Under the pieces are notes generated by a model. The model was given only the letters and a program-made list of their open reading frames with translations, ran no database searches and was not told the DNA's origin. From assembly GCF_014654785.1 (NCBI RefSeq), contig NZ_BNBD01000028.1, positions 1 to 36,649 on the forward strand: a stretch of DNA of 36,649 nt, written 5' to 3'. The DNA is from Streptomyces mashuensis. Its GTDB lineage: Bacteria > Actinomycetota > Actinomycetes > Streptomycetales > Streptomycetaceae. Shown one piece after another: positions 7,773-16,610 of this stretch. Every line of letters starts with the position of its first letter. The first letter of the stretch is position 1. The translations under genes and the position numbers were made by a program.

Positions 7773-9988
7773 TTGGCGGACTCGTCCTCGGTCTCGGAGG
7801 AGGCGTCCTCGCCCTCGATCACGGGGACGAGGGAGAGCTTGCCGCGCTGGTCGATCTCGGCGATCTCGACCTGGACCTTGGCGCCGACGCCGAGCACGTC
7901 CTCGACGTTCTCCACGCGCTTGCCACCGGCGAGCTTGCGGATCTGCGAGATGTGCAGCAGGCCGTCCTTGCCCGGGAGCAGGGAGACGAACGCACCGAAG
8001 GTGGTGGTCTTGACGACCGTGCCCAGGTAGCGCTCGCCGACCTCCGGCATGGTCGGGTTGGCGATGCCGTTGATCGTGGCGCGGGCGGCCTCGGCGGAGG
8101 GGCCGTCGGCGGCACCGATGTAGATGGTGCCGTCGTCCTCGATCGTGATCTCGGCGCCGGTGTCCTCCTGGATCTGGTTGATCATCTTGCCCTTGGGGCC
8201 GATGACCTCACCGATCTTGTCCACCGGGATCTTGATGGTGATGATCCGCGGGGCGTGCGGGGACATCTCGTCCGGGCGGTCGATGGCCTCCATCATCACG
8301 TCGAGGATGTGCAGGCGGGCGTCGCGGGCCTGCTTGAGGGCCGCGGCCAGGACGGAGGCCGGGATGCCGTCCAGCTTGGTGTCCAGCTGGAGGGCGGTGA
8401 CGAACTCCTTGGTGCCGGCGACCTTGAAGTCCATGTCGCCGAAGGCGTCCTCCGCACCGAGGATGTCGGTGAGGGTGACGTAGTGCGTCTCGCCGTCGAT
8501 CTCCTCGGAGATCAGGCCCATGGCGATGCCGGCGACCGGGGCCTTCAGGGGCACACCGGCGTTCAGCAGCGACATGGTGGAGGCGCAGACCGAGCCCATC
8601 GACGTGGAGCCGTTGGAGCCGAGCGCCTCGGAGACCTGGCGGATCGCGTAGGGGAACTCCTCGCGCGTCGGCAGCACCGGCACGATGGCGCGCTCGGCGA
8701 GGGCGCCGTGGCCGATCTCGCGGCGCTTCGGGGAGCCGACGCGACCGGTCTCACCGGTGGAGTACGGCGGGAAGTTGTAGTTGTGCATGTAGCGCTTGCG
8801 CGTGACCGGCGACAGCGTGTCCAGCTGCTGCTCCATGCGGAGCATGTTCAGCGTGGTGACGCCCAGGATCTGGGTCTCGCCGCGCTCGAACAGCGCCGAG
8901 CCGTGCACCCGCGGGATGGCCTCGACCTCGGCGGCCAGGGTGCGGATGTCGGTGACGCCACGGCCGTCGATGCGCTTGCGCTCGCGGATGACGCGCTCGC
9001 GGACCAGGGTCTTGGTCAGGGAGCGGTAGGCGGCGGAGATCTCCTTCTCGCGGCCCTCGAACTCGGGGAGCAGCTTCTCCGCGGCGAGCTCCTTGACGCG
9101 GTCCAGCTCGGCCTCGCGCTCCTGCTTGCCGGCGATGGTGAGCGCCTGGGCGAGCTCCCCGCGGACGGCCTTGGACAGGGCGGCCAGGACGTCGTCCTCG
9201 TAGTCGAGGAAGATCGGGAACTCGGCGACCGGCTTGGCGGCCTTGGCGGCGAGCTCGGCCTGGGCGCGGCAGAGGACCTTGATGAACGGCTTGGCGGCCT
9301 CGAGGCCGGCGGCCACGACCTCCTCGGTGGGGGCCTCGGCGCCGTCCTTGACCAGCTGGATGGTCTTCTCGGTGGCCTCGGCCTCGACCATCATGATCGC
9401 GACGTCGCCGTCCTCCAGGACACGGCCGGCCACGACCATGTCGAAGGCGGCGTCCTCGAGCTCCGAGTGGGTCGGGAACGCGACCCACTGGCCCTTGATC
9501 AGGGCGACGCGGACGCCGCCGATGGGGCCGGAGAAGGGCAGGCCGGCGAGCTGCGTGGAGCAGGAGGCGGCGTTGATCGCGATCACGTCGTAGACGTGGT
9601 CGGGGTTGAGCGCCATGATCGTCGCGACGACCTGGATCTCGTTGCGCAGGCCCTTCTTGAAGGACGGGCGCAGCGGGCGGTCGATGAGGCGGCAGGCGAG
9701 GATCGCGTCCTCGGAGGGCCGGCCCTCGCGGCGGAAGAACGAGCCGGGGATCTTGCCGGCCGCGTACATGCGCTCCTCGACGTCCACCGTCAGGGGGAAG
9801 AAGTCGAGCTGGTCCTTGGGCTTCTTCGACGCGGTCGTGGCCGACAGCACCATGGTGTCGTCGTCCAGGTAGGCCACGGCGGAGCCGGCGGCCTGCCGGG
9901 CGAGCCGGCCGGTCTCGAAGCGGATGGTGCGGGTGCCGAAGGCGCCGTTGTCGATGACGGCCTCGGCGTAGTGGGTCTCGTTCTCCAC
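7769..9988 (-). CDS. pnp: Polyribonucleotide nucleotidyltransferase (PNPase)
   Basis: PNPase degrades RNA 3'-5' by phosphorolysis and in Streptomyces also adds 3' tails. The 739-residue protein shows two RNase PH domains (about 10-145 and 325-560) with a helical linker between them. The second contains FERGETQILG and the GSNGSTSMGSVCA catalytic region. A KH domain (about 590-655, GPKGK loop) and an S1 domain (about 668-735, FGAFVSLLPGKDGLLHIS) follow. The start is GTG at 9988 with AGGAGA eight bases upstream. It lies downstream of rpsO, the classical rpsO-pnp order, and overlaps the M16 gene by four bases. Its leader carries duplicated hairpins suited to post-transcriptional control. Confidence 0.97.
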   Translation of the reverse strand: MENETHYAEAVIDNGAFGTRTIRFETGRLARQAAGSAVAYLDDDTMVLSATTASKKPKDQLDFFPLTVDVEERMYAAGKIPGSFFRREGRPSEDAILACRLIDRPLRPSFKKGLRNEIQVVATIMALNPDHVYDVIAINAASCSTQLAGLPFSGPIGGVRVALIKGQWVAFPTHSELEDAAFDMVVAGRVLEDGDVAIMMVEAEATEKTIQLVKDGAEAPTEEVVAAGLEAAKPFIKVLCRAQAELAAKAAKPVAEFPIFLDYEDDVLAALSKAVRGELAQALTIAGKQEREAELDRVKELAAEKLLPEFEGREKEISAAYRSLTKTLVRERVIRERKRIDGRGVTDIRTLAAEVEAIPRVHGSALFERGETQILGVTTLNMLRMEQQLDTLSPVTRKRYMHNYNFPPYSTGETGRVGSPKRREIGHGALAERAIVPVLPTREEFPYAIRQVSEALGSNGSTSMGSVCASTMSLLNAGVPLKAPVAGIAMGLISEEIDGETHYVTLTDILGAEDAFGDMDFKVAGTKEFVTALQLDTKLDGIPASVLAAALKQARDARLHILDVMMEAIDRPDEMSPHAPRIITIKIPVDKIGEVIGPKGKMINQIQEDTGAEITIEDDGTIYIGAADGPSAEAARATINGIANPTMPEVGERYLGTVVKTTTFGAFVSLLPGKDGLLHISQIRKLAGGKRVENVEDVLGVGAKVQVEIAEIDQRGKLSLVPVIEGEDASSETEDESAK

Positions 9989-10005
9989 CAGGGTTATCTC
10001 CTCTT

Positions 10006-10063
10006 GTGCGTCCCCGCCCGTGTGGCGGGGACCTTCGTGCGTCGCCGCCCGTGTGGCGGTGAC
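10006..10063 (-). repeat. Tandem 27-bp hairpin repeats in the pnp 5' leader
   Basis: Two direct copies, 10006-10032 and 10037-10063, match at 25 of 27 positions with a 31-base period. Each copy folds: the promoter-distal copy has a perfect 9-bp stem (gtccccgcc with ggcggggac) around a five-base loop, and the other has the same stem with one mismatch on the mRNA strand. The nearer copy lies 17 bases above the pnp start codon. Confidence 0.8.
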
Positions 10064-10330
10064 GGTGGTGGAGGGCGCTGGGTGGCTCCGTGCGGGCCGG
10101 TCTTCGATCGAAGCACCCGGAATCCGTCGTGCGGCGTTCCGGGGGCCACTACCGAGGACCGGCGGAGAGTCCGGCGCCCCTCCTCATCAGGTGTGTCGTG
10201 CGGTATGCCGTTGTGGGACCAGACTACAAAGCTTCGGGCCGCCCGCGCCTGCCACGGGCCGGGGAAGACCCCGGAAGGGGGCGGAACGGCGGGTCCGGTG
10301 CACCGGCGTGCACGACCGGCATACATACAC

Positions 10331-10369
10331 GAAGGGAGCGGCCCCCAGGGTGTGGGAACCGCTCCCTTC
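10331..10369 (-). terminator. Hairpin after rpsO (leaky terminator or RNase III site)
   Basis: A perfect 11-bp stem (gaagggagcgg at 10331-10341, ccgctcccttc at 10359-10369) with a GC-rich 17-base loop lies eight bases after the rpsO stop codon. There is no U-tract. In other Streptomyces, a stem-loop here is cut by RNase III and allows read-through into pnp. I infer the same role. Confidence 0.7.
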
Positions 10370-10377
10370 ACGGCGTC

Positions 10378-10665
10378 TTACTTGGCGCCGGCGGCGCCGC
10401 GGCGGATGCCGAGGCGGTCGACCAGGGCGCGGAAGCGCTGGATGTCCTTCTTGGCCAGGTACTGCAGCAGACGGCGACGCTGACCGACCAGGATCAGCAG
10501 ACCACGACGGGAGTGGTGGTCGTGCTTGTGGGTCTTGAGGTGCTCGGTCAGGTCCGAGATGCGGCGGGTGAGCAGCGCGACCTGGACCTCGGGGGAACCG
10601 GTGTCGCCCTCCTTGGTGGCGAACTCGGCCATGATCTGCTTCTTCGTAGCGGCGTCGAGCGACAC
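10378..10665 (-). CDS. rpsO: 30S ribosomal protein S15
   Basis: S15 binds 16S rRNA early in 30S assembly. The 95-residue protein contains the family core GDTGSPEVQVALLTRRI (20-36) and LTEHLKTHKHDHHSRRGLL (39-57), and ends in the Streptomyces tail IRRGAAGAK. The start is GTG (10663-10665) giving MSLDAATKKQ, because AAGGAG lies six bases upstream. Longer versions add non-family sequence. It is the first gene of the rpsO-pnp group and lies 184 bases after the eccD stop codon, marking the border between the core genes and the ESX locus. Confidence 0.97.
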   Translation of the reverse strand: MSLDAATKKQIMAEFATKEGDTGSPEVQVALLTRRISDLTEHLKTHKHDHHSRRGLLILVGQRRRLLQYLAKKDIQRFRALVDRLGIRRGAAGAK

Positions 10666-10785
10666 GCGGTACTCCTTCTGAGTCTCGTTTCGGCCACCGA
10701 GTGCCCCTGGTCCACTTCTCAGGGGAGCTTCCGTTACTCGGGAGGCGGGGTCCGCTGGGCGCTGCCCCAGACGCCTGGACGGCGA

Positions 10786-10823
10786 TCCGGTGGCGCGTAC
10801 ACAAACGGCCACCGGACACACTA
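10786..10823 (-). promoter_or_regulatory. eccD-rpsO gap: hairpin with overlapping -10-like element
   Basis: The 184-base gap after eccD holds a 9-bp inverted repeat (tccggtggc at 10786-10794, gccaccgga at 10808-10816), possibly the eccD terminator. Directly beside it on the minus strand is TAGTGT (10818-10823), a fair match to a Streptomyces -10 element for rpsO. No matching -35 at normal spacing was seen. The rpsO promoter assignment is tentative. Confidence 0.3.
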
Positions 10824-10849
10824 CCAGGAGCGGGCGGGACGGCTGCCCG

Positions 10850-12292
10850 TCAGCCGCTCGTCAGGCCGCGGGCTGTCGCGTACACGTCCAGCACGGCGAG
10901 GCAGAGCGGGAGCAGCGACAGCAGGACGGCGCTCTCGGCGATGTCCGAGAACCTCCCCCAGAAGGGTGACAGCCCCTTCTCCGGGACGATCAGCGCCACC
11001 CCGGTGAGCAGCGCCGCGACGGCGGCGACGGCCGCGGCCAGCCACACCGTGCGGATGCCGCCGGCCGCGCCGAGGCCGACCGCGGCGGGCGGGTCCAGCG
11101 CCAGGCCGGTGGCGAGCAGCGCCAGCCCCGCGAGGCCGGCGCCCAGGACGGCGGCCACCTGCGCGGTGTAGCGGAAGAGGCGGGCGCGCAGCAGCATCGC
11201 CAGGCCGGTGGCGAGCGCCAGGGCCTGGGCCCAGGGGCCGGCGGAGAAGGCGAGGACGGCCGTGGCGCCGGTGACGACGGCCGCGCAGCCACCCACCAGG
11301 CCCAGCAGCAGTTCGTGGCCGCGGCGCGCCTGGGCTGCGACGGCCTCGGCGTCCACCGGCGTGGCGTCCGCGCCGGCGGGGGCGTCCAGGTCGTCGCCGG
11401 CGCTGCGCGGGGCGGCGTACCCGACGGGCAGCCGGGCGACGCGGGCGGACAGGCCCGGCAGGAAGGCCAGGGCGCCCACGGCGACGACGGCGCAGACGGC
11501 GGCGCCGTCGGCCGGCTTCGCGCCGGCGAGGACCACGCCGAAGGTGGCCAGGATGCCGGTGGCGGAGGCGATCACCGTGGCGACGAAGGGCGCGTCACCG
11601 GCCGGGGTGAGGGCGACGAGGACGGCGGCGGCCAGCAGCACGGCCGCGCAGCCCATCAGGAACTGGAGCCGGCCCGCGCCCTGCCCCGCGTCCGGCGCGA
11701 GCACCCCCGCGCCCGCGATCAGCAGGTGGGGCACGGCGGCCAGGCCCAGGGCGACGGCGGACGTCCGGTCCTCGTAGACCCGGGCCCGTACGCCCGCGAA
11801 GGCGGTCAGCAGCACCGCGACGGTGCCGGCCACGACGCCCGGCACGCCGTGCATGTCGTGCCGCACCGGGTCGGCGTTCCACAGCAGCAGCGCCATGAGG
11901 ACGATCAGCAGCGCGCCGGCGCCCAGGCCGAAGCCGCGCAGCAGCCCGGTGTGCCACAGGGCGCGGTCGCGGGTGACGGCCGTGGCGACGGCGTCGGAGA
12001 CGTCGTCGTGCACGGCGGGCGGCAGCGACTCGGCGAAGGGCCGCAGCGCGAGGATCTCCCCGTCGAGGACGCCCTGCGCGGCGAGGCTCTGCGCGGCGTC
12101 CAGGACGGTGCCGTCGCGGCGTACGAGGTGGTAGCCGGTGGGGGTGCCGGGCTCCTGGGTCGCGCCGGTCAGCCGCAGGACCTCGGGGTGGACATCGGCG
12201 ACGGGCAGGTCGTCGGGGAGGGCGACGTCGATCCGGCGGTCCGGCGCGACGACGGTCACCCTGCAGAATCCGGTCGTGGCGGGCGTGCTCAC
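10850..12292 (-). CDS. eccD: EccD, polytopic channel subunit of the type VII secretion system
   Basis: EccD forms the bulk of the inner-membrane pore of the ESX/T7SS complex. The 480-residue protein begins with a ubiquitin-like (YukD-type) domain (about 8-86, CRVTVVAPDRRIDVALPDDL and following) and then shows about eleven hydrophobic segments from residue 119 to the end, the EccD architecture. A polar cytoplasmic loop (about 290-325) lies in the middle. The start is GTG at 12292 (MSTPATTGF) with AGGGGG upstream. The GTG 22 codons further up adds His-rich, non-family residues. It is divergent from eccC, 188 bases away, and is thus expressed from its own promoter. Confidence 0.92.
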   Translation of the reverse strand: MSTPATTGFCRVTVVAPDRRIDVALPDDLPVADVHPEVLRLTGATQEPGTPTGYHLVRRDGTVLDAAQSLAAQGVLDGEILALRPFAESLPPAVHDDVSDAVATAVTRDRALWHTGLLRGFGLGAGALLIVLMALLLWNADPVRHDMHGVPGVVAGTVAVLLTAFAGVRARVYEDRTSAVALGLAAVPHLLIAGAGVLAPDAGQGAGRLQFLMGCAAVLLAAAVLVALTPAGDAPFVATVIASATGILATFGVVLAGAKPADGAAVCAVVAVGALAFLPGLSARVARLPVGYAAPRSAGDDLDAPAGADATPVDAEAVAAQARRGHELLLGLVGGCAAVVTGATAVLAFSAGPWAQALALATGLAMLLRARLFRYTAQVAAVLGAGLAGLALLATGLALDPPAAVGLGAAGGIRTVWLAAAVAAVAALLTGVALIVPEKGLSPFWGRFSDIAESAVLLSLLPLCLAVLDVYATARGLTSG

Positions 12293-12480
12293 CCGGTGTG
12301 CCCCCTGATGTGTCGGGTGTCGATGCGTGTGGCCGGCCGGCGCGGCGGCGCACGGCACGCCACCCTACCGGGGCCGCACATCAGTACGCCGATAGGATCA
12401 CCGTCTCGCGAGGGGAGGCCGGGGCCACGGGGGCTCCGGGAGCGAAGTGGCCCTTCGCTTCCGAGGGGTTGAGCCGTTCC
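12293..12480. promoter_or_regulatory. Divergent eccD/eccC promoter region
   Basis: Two TAGGRT elements point away from each other: TAGGAT on the plus strand at 12393-12398 toward eccC, and TAGGGT on the minus strand at 12362-12367 toward eccD. Both match the Streptomyces -10 consensus. Matching -35 elements are poor. Leaders would be roughly 60 to 80 bases. A hairpin (12442-12463, gcgaag arms) overlaps the eccC ribosome-binding area. Confidence 0.45.
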
Positions 12481-15400
12481 GTGAGCCAGGTCGTCGTCAA
12501 GCGCCCGCCGCGGGTGTTCCCGCCCGAGGTGCCCGGCGAGGAACTGCGCCTGGAGGCACCGCCCGAGCTGCCGCGGGGCCGTCAGGACAGCATCCTCATG
12601 CAGTTGTTGCCCACCCTGGGCATGGCGTCGTCGATGGTCTACTTCTTCATGCCGGGCGCCGCGCCCATGATGAAGATCATGGGCGTCCTGATGATGCTCT
12701 CCACGCTGGGCATGACCGTCGCCATGGTCGTCCGCTTCCGGCAGGGCACCCAGGGCCAGATGGCCGACATGCGCCGCGACTACCTGCGCTACCTCGCGCA
12801 GACCCGGCGCACCGTGCGGCGCACGGCGCGCGCGCAGCGCGACGCGCAGTTCTACCTGCACCCCGACCCGGGGCAGCTGTGGGCGGTGGTCGCCCAGGGC
12901 ACGCGCGTGTGGGAGCGGCGGGCCGCCGACGACGACTTCGCGCAGGTGCGCATCGGCCTGGGCGCGCAGCAGCTGGCGACGCCGCTGGTGGCGCCGGAGA
13001 CCGCGCCGGTGGACGAGCTGGAGCCGCTGACGGCGGGCGCGATGCAGCGCTTCCTGGCCGTCCACGGTTCGCTGGACGGCCTGCCGGTGGCGGTGTCGCT
13101 GCGCGCCTTCTACCACGTGACGCTCTCCGGCGACGCGGACGGCGTGCACGGCGTGGCCCGGTCGCTCGTGGCCCAGCTGGCCGCGCTGCACTCGCCGGAG
13201 GACCTCGTCGTCGCGGTCGTCGCCGGGCGGGGCGCGGCCGCGGAGTGGGAGTGGGCCAAGTGGCTGCCGCACGTCCAGCTGCCCGGGACGTTCGACGGCG
13301 CGGGCACCCGCCGCCTCATCGGTGACGACCTGGGCGAGCTGGAGGAGCTGCTGGCGCCGCGCCTGGAGGGGCGGCCGCGGTTCAGCCGCGACGCCCGCCC
13401 GCCGGCCGACCAGCCGCACGTGGTGGTCGTCCTGGAGGGCGCGGCCGTCCCGCCCGACTCCGTCCTCGCCGCGCCCGAGGGCCTCCAGGGCGTGACGGTC
13501 GTCGAGGTCGTGCCCGGCGAACTGGACGAGCTGCGCGGCGGCCTCGCCGTCACCGTGCAGCCGGGGCGGCTGCGCCTCCAGTCGCAGGTCGCCGCGTACG
13601 AGGGCGTCCCCGACCACCTGTCGCGCGAGGCCGCCGAGGCGCTCGCCCGGCAGCTGGCGCCCCTGCGCACGGGCGGCACCGACGAGGACGAGCCGCTGCT
13701 CGCCAACCTCGACTTCACCGACCTGCTGGGCCTCGGCGACGCCGCGTCGGTGGACGCCGCCCGCACCTGGCGGCCGCGGACGCCCGCCGAACGCCTGCGG
13801 GTACCCATCGGCGTGGGCGAGGACGGCCTGCCCGTCATGCTCGACCTCAAGGAGGCGGCACAGGACGGCATGGGCCCGCACGGCCTGTGCGTGGGCGCCA
13901 CCGGCTCCGGCAAGTCCGAGCTGCTGCGCACCCTGGTGCTGGGCCTGGCGGTCACGCACTCGTCCGAGACCCTCAACTTCGTGCTCGCCGACTTCAAGGG
14001 CGGCGCGACCTTCTCCGGCATGTCGGCGATGCCGCACGTGGCGGCCGTCATCACCAACCTCGCCGACGACCTCACGCTCGTCGACCGCATGCGCGACTCC
14101 ATCACCGGTGAGCTCCAGCGCCGCCAGGAGCTGCTGAAGTCGGCGGGCAACTACGCCAACGTGCACGACTACGAGAAGGCGCGGGCCGCCGGCGCGCCGC
14201 TGGAGCCGCTGCCGTCGCTGGTGCTGGTCATCGACGAGTTCAGCGAGCTGCTGACCGCCAAGCCCGACTTCATCGACATGTTCATCCAGATCGGCCGCAT
14301 CGGCCGGTCGCTGGGCGTGCACCTGCTGCTGGCCTCGCAGCGCCTGGAGGAGGGCCGGCTGCGCGGCCTGGAGACGTACCTGTCGTACCGCATCGGCCTG
14401 CGGACGTTCTCGGCGGCCGAGTCGCGCACGGCGCTGGGCGTGCCCGACGCCTACCACCTGCCGACGGTGCCCGGCTCCGGCTACCTGAAGTTCGGCACGG
14501 ACGAGATGACGCGGTTCAAGGCCGCGTACGTGTCCGGCCCCTACCGGGCGGCGGGCGCGCGCATGGCGGACGGCGAGGGCGTGCCGCTGCCGGTGGAGCG
14601 CCGGCCGGTGCTGTTCACGGCGGCGCCGGTGCCGGTGACGTACGCGGCACCGGACGAGGAGGCCCTGGCGGCGCTGCGGGACGCCGGTTCCGGTTCCGGT
14701 GAGGACGAGGCGGTGGCCGACACGGTCCTCGACGTCATCGTGCGGCGCCTGGACGGTCAGGGCCCGCCGGCGCACCAGGTGTGGCTGCCGCCGCTGGACA
14801 CCTCTCCCCCGCTCGACGAACTGCTGCCGCCGCTCGACACGGTGCCGGGCCGGGGCCTGACGGCGCCCGGTCACGGCCGGCTCGGCCAGCTGGTGGTGCC
14901 GCTGGGCGTCGTCGACAAGCCCTTCGAGCAGCGGCGCGACGTGCTGTACCGCGACTTCTCCGGCGCGGCCGGCCACATGCTGGTGGTCGGCGGCCCGCAG
15001 TCCGGCAAGTCGACGCTCATGCGGATGCTCATCACGTCGTTCGCGCTCACCCACACCCCGGCCGAGGTGCAGTTCTACGGCCTCGACTTCGGTGGCGGCG
15101 GTATGAGCGCGGTCGCCGGGCTGCCGCACGTGGGCGGCGTCGCCTCCCGCCTCGACCCCGAACGGGTGCGCCGCACCGTGGCGGAGGTGGCGGGCATCCT
15201 CGCCCGGCGCGAGGAGTACTTCCGCGCCCAGGGCATCGACTCCATCGGCACCTACCGGCGGCAGCGCGCCGCCGGCCACCACGCCGACCAGGCGTGGGGC
15301 GACGTGTTCCTGATCATCGACGGCTGGGCGGCGTTCCGGCAGGAGTACGACATGCTGGAGGGCTTGGTCGCCGACATCGCGGCCCGCGGCCTCGGCTACG

Positions 15401-16458
15401 GCGTGCACGTCGTCCTCACCGCCTCCCGCAACATGGAGGTGCGCGCGGCGCTCAAGGACCAGATCCTCAACCGCCTGGAGCTGCGCCTCGGCGACGCCCT
15501 GGACTCCGAGTTCGACCGCAAGGTCGCCGCGAACGTCCCCGCCGGCGTGCCCGGCCGCGGCCAGCTGCCGGAGAAGCTGCACTTCATGGCCGGCCAGCCG
15601 CGCATCGACGGCGACAACGACCCGGCGGCGATGACGGACGCGACCACGGAGCTCGTCGAGCGCGTCGCCGCCGCCTGGACGGGCCCGGCCGCCCCGCCCG
15701 TACGGCTGCTGCCGCGCCTGCTGCCCGCCGAGGAGCTGCCCAAGGGCGGCGAGCACCCGGGGCTGGGCGTCGCGTTCGGCATCGACGAGACGAACCTGGA
15801 GCCGGTGTACGTCGACTTCGAGACGGACCCGTTCTTCCTGGTCTTCGGCGAGAGCGAGGCGGGCAAGACGGCGGCGCTGCGGATGCTGGTCAAGCAGATC
15901 ACCGAGCGGTACGGCCCGGACGAGGCGAAGATCGTGGTCGGCGACTACCGGCGCGCGCTGCTGGACGTCGTCCCCGAGTCGCACCTGCTCGAGTACGCGC
16001 CGCTCGCCTCGGCCCTCACCGTGCACGCCACGGCCCTCAAGGGCCTCATGGAACGCCGCGCGCCGCAGCCCGACATCACCCCGCAGCAGCTGCGCGACCG
16101 CAGCTGGTGGAGCGGCCCGCAGTTCTTCGTGATCGTCGACGACTACGAGCTGGTCGCCACGAGCAGCGGCAACCCGCTGGCGGTCCTGACGGAGAACCTG
16201 CCGTTCGCGCGCGACGTGGGCATCCGCTTCATCATCGCCCGCTCGTCGGCGGGCGCGTCGCGCTCGATGTACGAGGCGTTCATGCAGCGCCTGAAGGAAC
16301 TGGGCGCCCAGGGCCTCATCCTGGCCGGCGACCCCGCCGAGGGCGACCTCCTCGGCGGCGTCCGCCCCCGCCCGATGCCCCCGGGCCGCGGCTTCTTCGT
16401 GTCGCGCAAGCGCGGCACGCCGCTGGTGCAGGTGGGCTGGGTGCCGCCGGAGGCGTGA
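12481..16458 (+). CDS. eccC: EccC, three-domain FtsK/SpoIIIE-type motor ATPase of the T7SS
   Basis: EccC drives substrate secretion at the inner membrane and binds Esx substrates. The 1325-residue protein is a fused EccCa/EccCb. It has two N-terminal transmembrane helices (about 38-58 and 65-85) and three FtsK-like domains with Walker A motifs GATGSGKS (472-479), GGPQSGKST (837-845) and GESEAGKT (1123-1130). Walker B is VLVIDE (Asp585, Glu586) in domain 1. In domains 2 and 3 the Glu is replaced by Gly948 and Asp1221, so only domain 1 looks fully catalytic. This fits what is known for actinobacterial EccC. The chosen start is GTG at 12481 (MSQVVVKRPP); a TTG four codons upstream is possible. 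A strong terminator follows. Confidence 0.97.
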   Translation: MSQVVVKRPPRVFPPEVPGEELRLEAPPELPRGRQDSILMQLLPTLGMASSMVYFFMPGAAPMMKIMGVLMMLSTLGMTVAMVVRFRQGTQGQMADMRRDYLRYLAQTRRTVRRTARAQRDAQFYLHPDPGQLWAVVAQGTRVWERRAADDDFAQVRIGLGAQQLATPLVAPETAPVDELEPLTAGAMQRFLAVHGSLDGLPVAVSLRAFYHVTLSGDADGVHGVARSLVAQLAALHSPEDLVVAVVAGRGAAAEWEWAKWLPHVQLPGTFDGAGTRRLIGDDLGELEELLAPRLEGRPRFSRDARPPADQPHVVVVLEGAAVPPDSVLAAPEGLQGVTVVEVVPGELDELRGGLAVTVQPGRLRLQSQVAAYEGVPDHLSREAAEALARQLAPLRTGGTDEDEPLLANLDFTDLLGLGDAASVDAARTWRPRTPAERLRVPIGVGEDGLPVMLDLKEAAQDGMGPHGLCVGATGSGKSELLRTLVLGLAVTHSSETLNFVLADFKGGATFSGMSAMPHVAAVITNLADDLTLVDRMRDSITGELQRRQELLKSAGNYANVHDYEKARAAGAPLEPLPSLVLVIDEFSELLTAKPDFIDMFIQIGRIGRSLGVHLLLASQRLEEGRLRGLETYLSYRIGLRTFSAAESRTALGVPDAYHLPTVPGSGYLKFGTDEMTRFKAAYVSGPYRAAGARMADGEGVPLPVERRPVLFTAAPVPVTYAAPDEEALAALRDAGSGSGEDEAVADTVLDVIVRRLDGQGPPAHQVWLPPLDTSPPLDELLPPLDTVPGRGLTAPGHGRLGQLVVPLGVVDKPFEQRRDVLYRDFSGAAGHMLVVGGPQSGKSTLMRMLITSFALTHTPAEVQFYGLDFGGGGMSAVAGLPHVGGVASRLDPERVRRTVAEVAGILARREEYFRAQGIDSIGTYRRQRAAGHHADQAWGDVFLIIDGWAAFRQEYDMLEGLVADIAARGLGYGVHVVLTASRNMEVRAALKDQILNRLELRLGDALDSEFDRKVAANVPAGVPGRGQLPEKLHFMAGQPRIDGDNDPAAMTDATTELVERVAAAWTGPAAPPVRLLPRLLPAEELPKGGEHPGLGVAFGIDETNLEPVYVDFETDPFFLVFGESEAGKTAALRMLVKQITERYGPDEAKIVVGDYRRALLDVVPESHLLEYAPLASALTVHATALKGLMERRAPQPDITPQQLRDRSWWSGPQFFVIVDDYELVATSSGNPLAVLTENLPFARDVGIRFIIARSSAGASRSMYEAFMQRLKELGAQGLILAGDPAEGDLLGGVRPRPMPPGRGFFVSRKRGTPLVQVGWVPPEA

Positions 16459-16488
16459 GGGCATTGCGCGCGGCGTAGAGATCGCGCC

Positions 16489-16610
16489 AAGAGATCGACA
16501 AGGGGGTGCACGGACGTGCACCCCCTTGTTAGCTTCCCTCGAACGTATGTATCCGGGGGGATGAACCATGTCGTTCGACGACGAGTGGGCGAAACTGCGC
16601 TCGGACGCGG
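16489..16610 (+). repeat. Duplicated terminator-promoter-start cassette, copy 1
   Basis: This block and 17386-17495 are direct repeats. Shared elements in order are agatcgacaagg, the terminator hairpin, ttgtagctt-like sequence, tcgaacg with gtatg, a G-rich ribosome binding site, and the first 14 codons beginning MSF(D/E)DEW. Copy 1 keeps the full hairpin. Confidence 0.85.
16499..16528 (+). terminator. Terminator after eccC
   Basis: A perfect 13-bp stem (caagggggtgcac at 16499-16511, gtgcacccccttg at 16516-16528) closes a GGAC loop and is followed by TT. It starts 41 bases after the eccC stop codon. A shortened, decayed copy of the same hairpin (6-bp stem, 17396-17401 with 17410-17415) lies about 0.9 kb downstream within a duplicated block. 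Confidence 0.85.

Larger units (their letters stand above)
9989..10377 (-). promoter_or_regulatory. rpsO-pnp intergenic region and pnp leader
   Basis: This 389-base gap holds three things. A hairpin follows rpsO (10331-10369), two tandem hairpin repeats lie just before pnp (10006-10063), and between them is a stretch likely to contain a pnp promoter, for which I could not pick secure hexamers. In Streptomyces the rpsO-pnp region is known to carry separate promoters and an intergenic structure processed by RNase III. The layout fits that. Confidence 0.6.

Noticed and set aside
7952..10483. 843-codon plus-strand frame opposite pnp and rpsO
   Set aside because: Shadow of pnp; Gly/Asp/Leu-rich with no recognisable domain.
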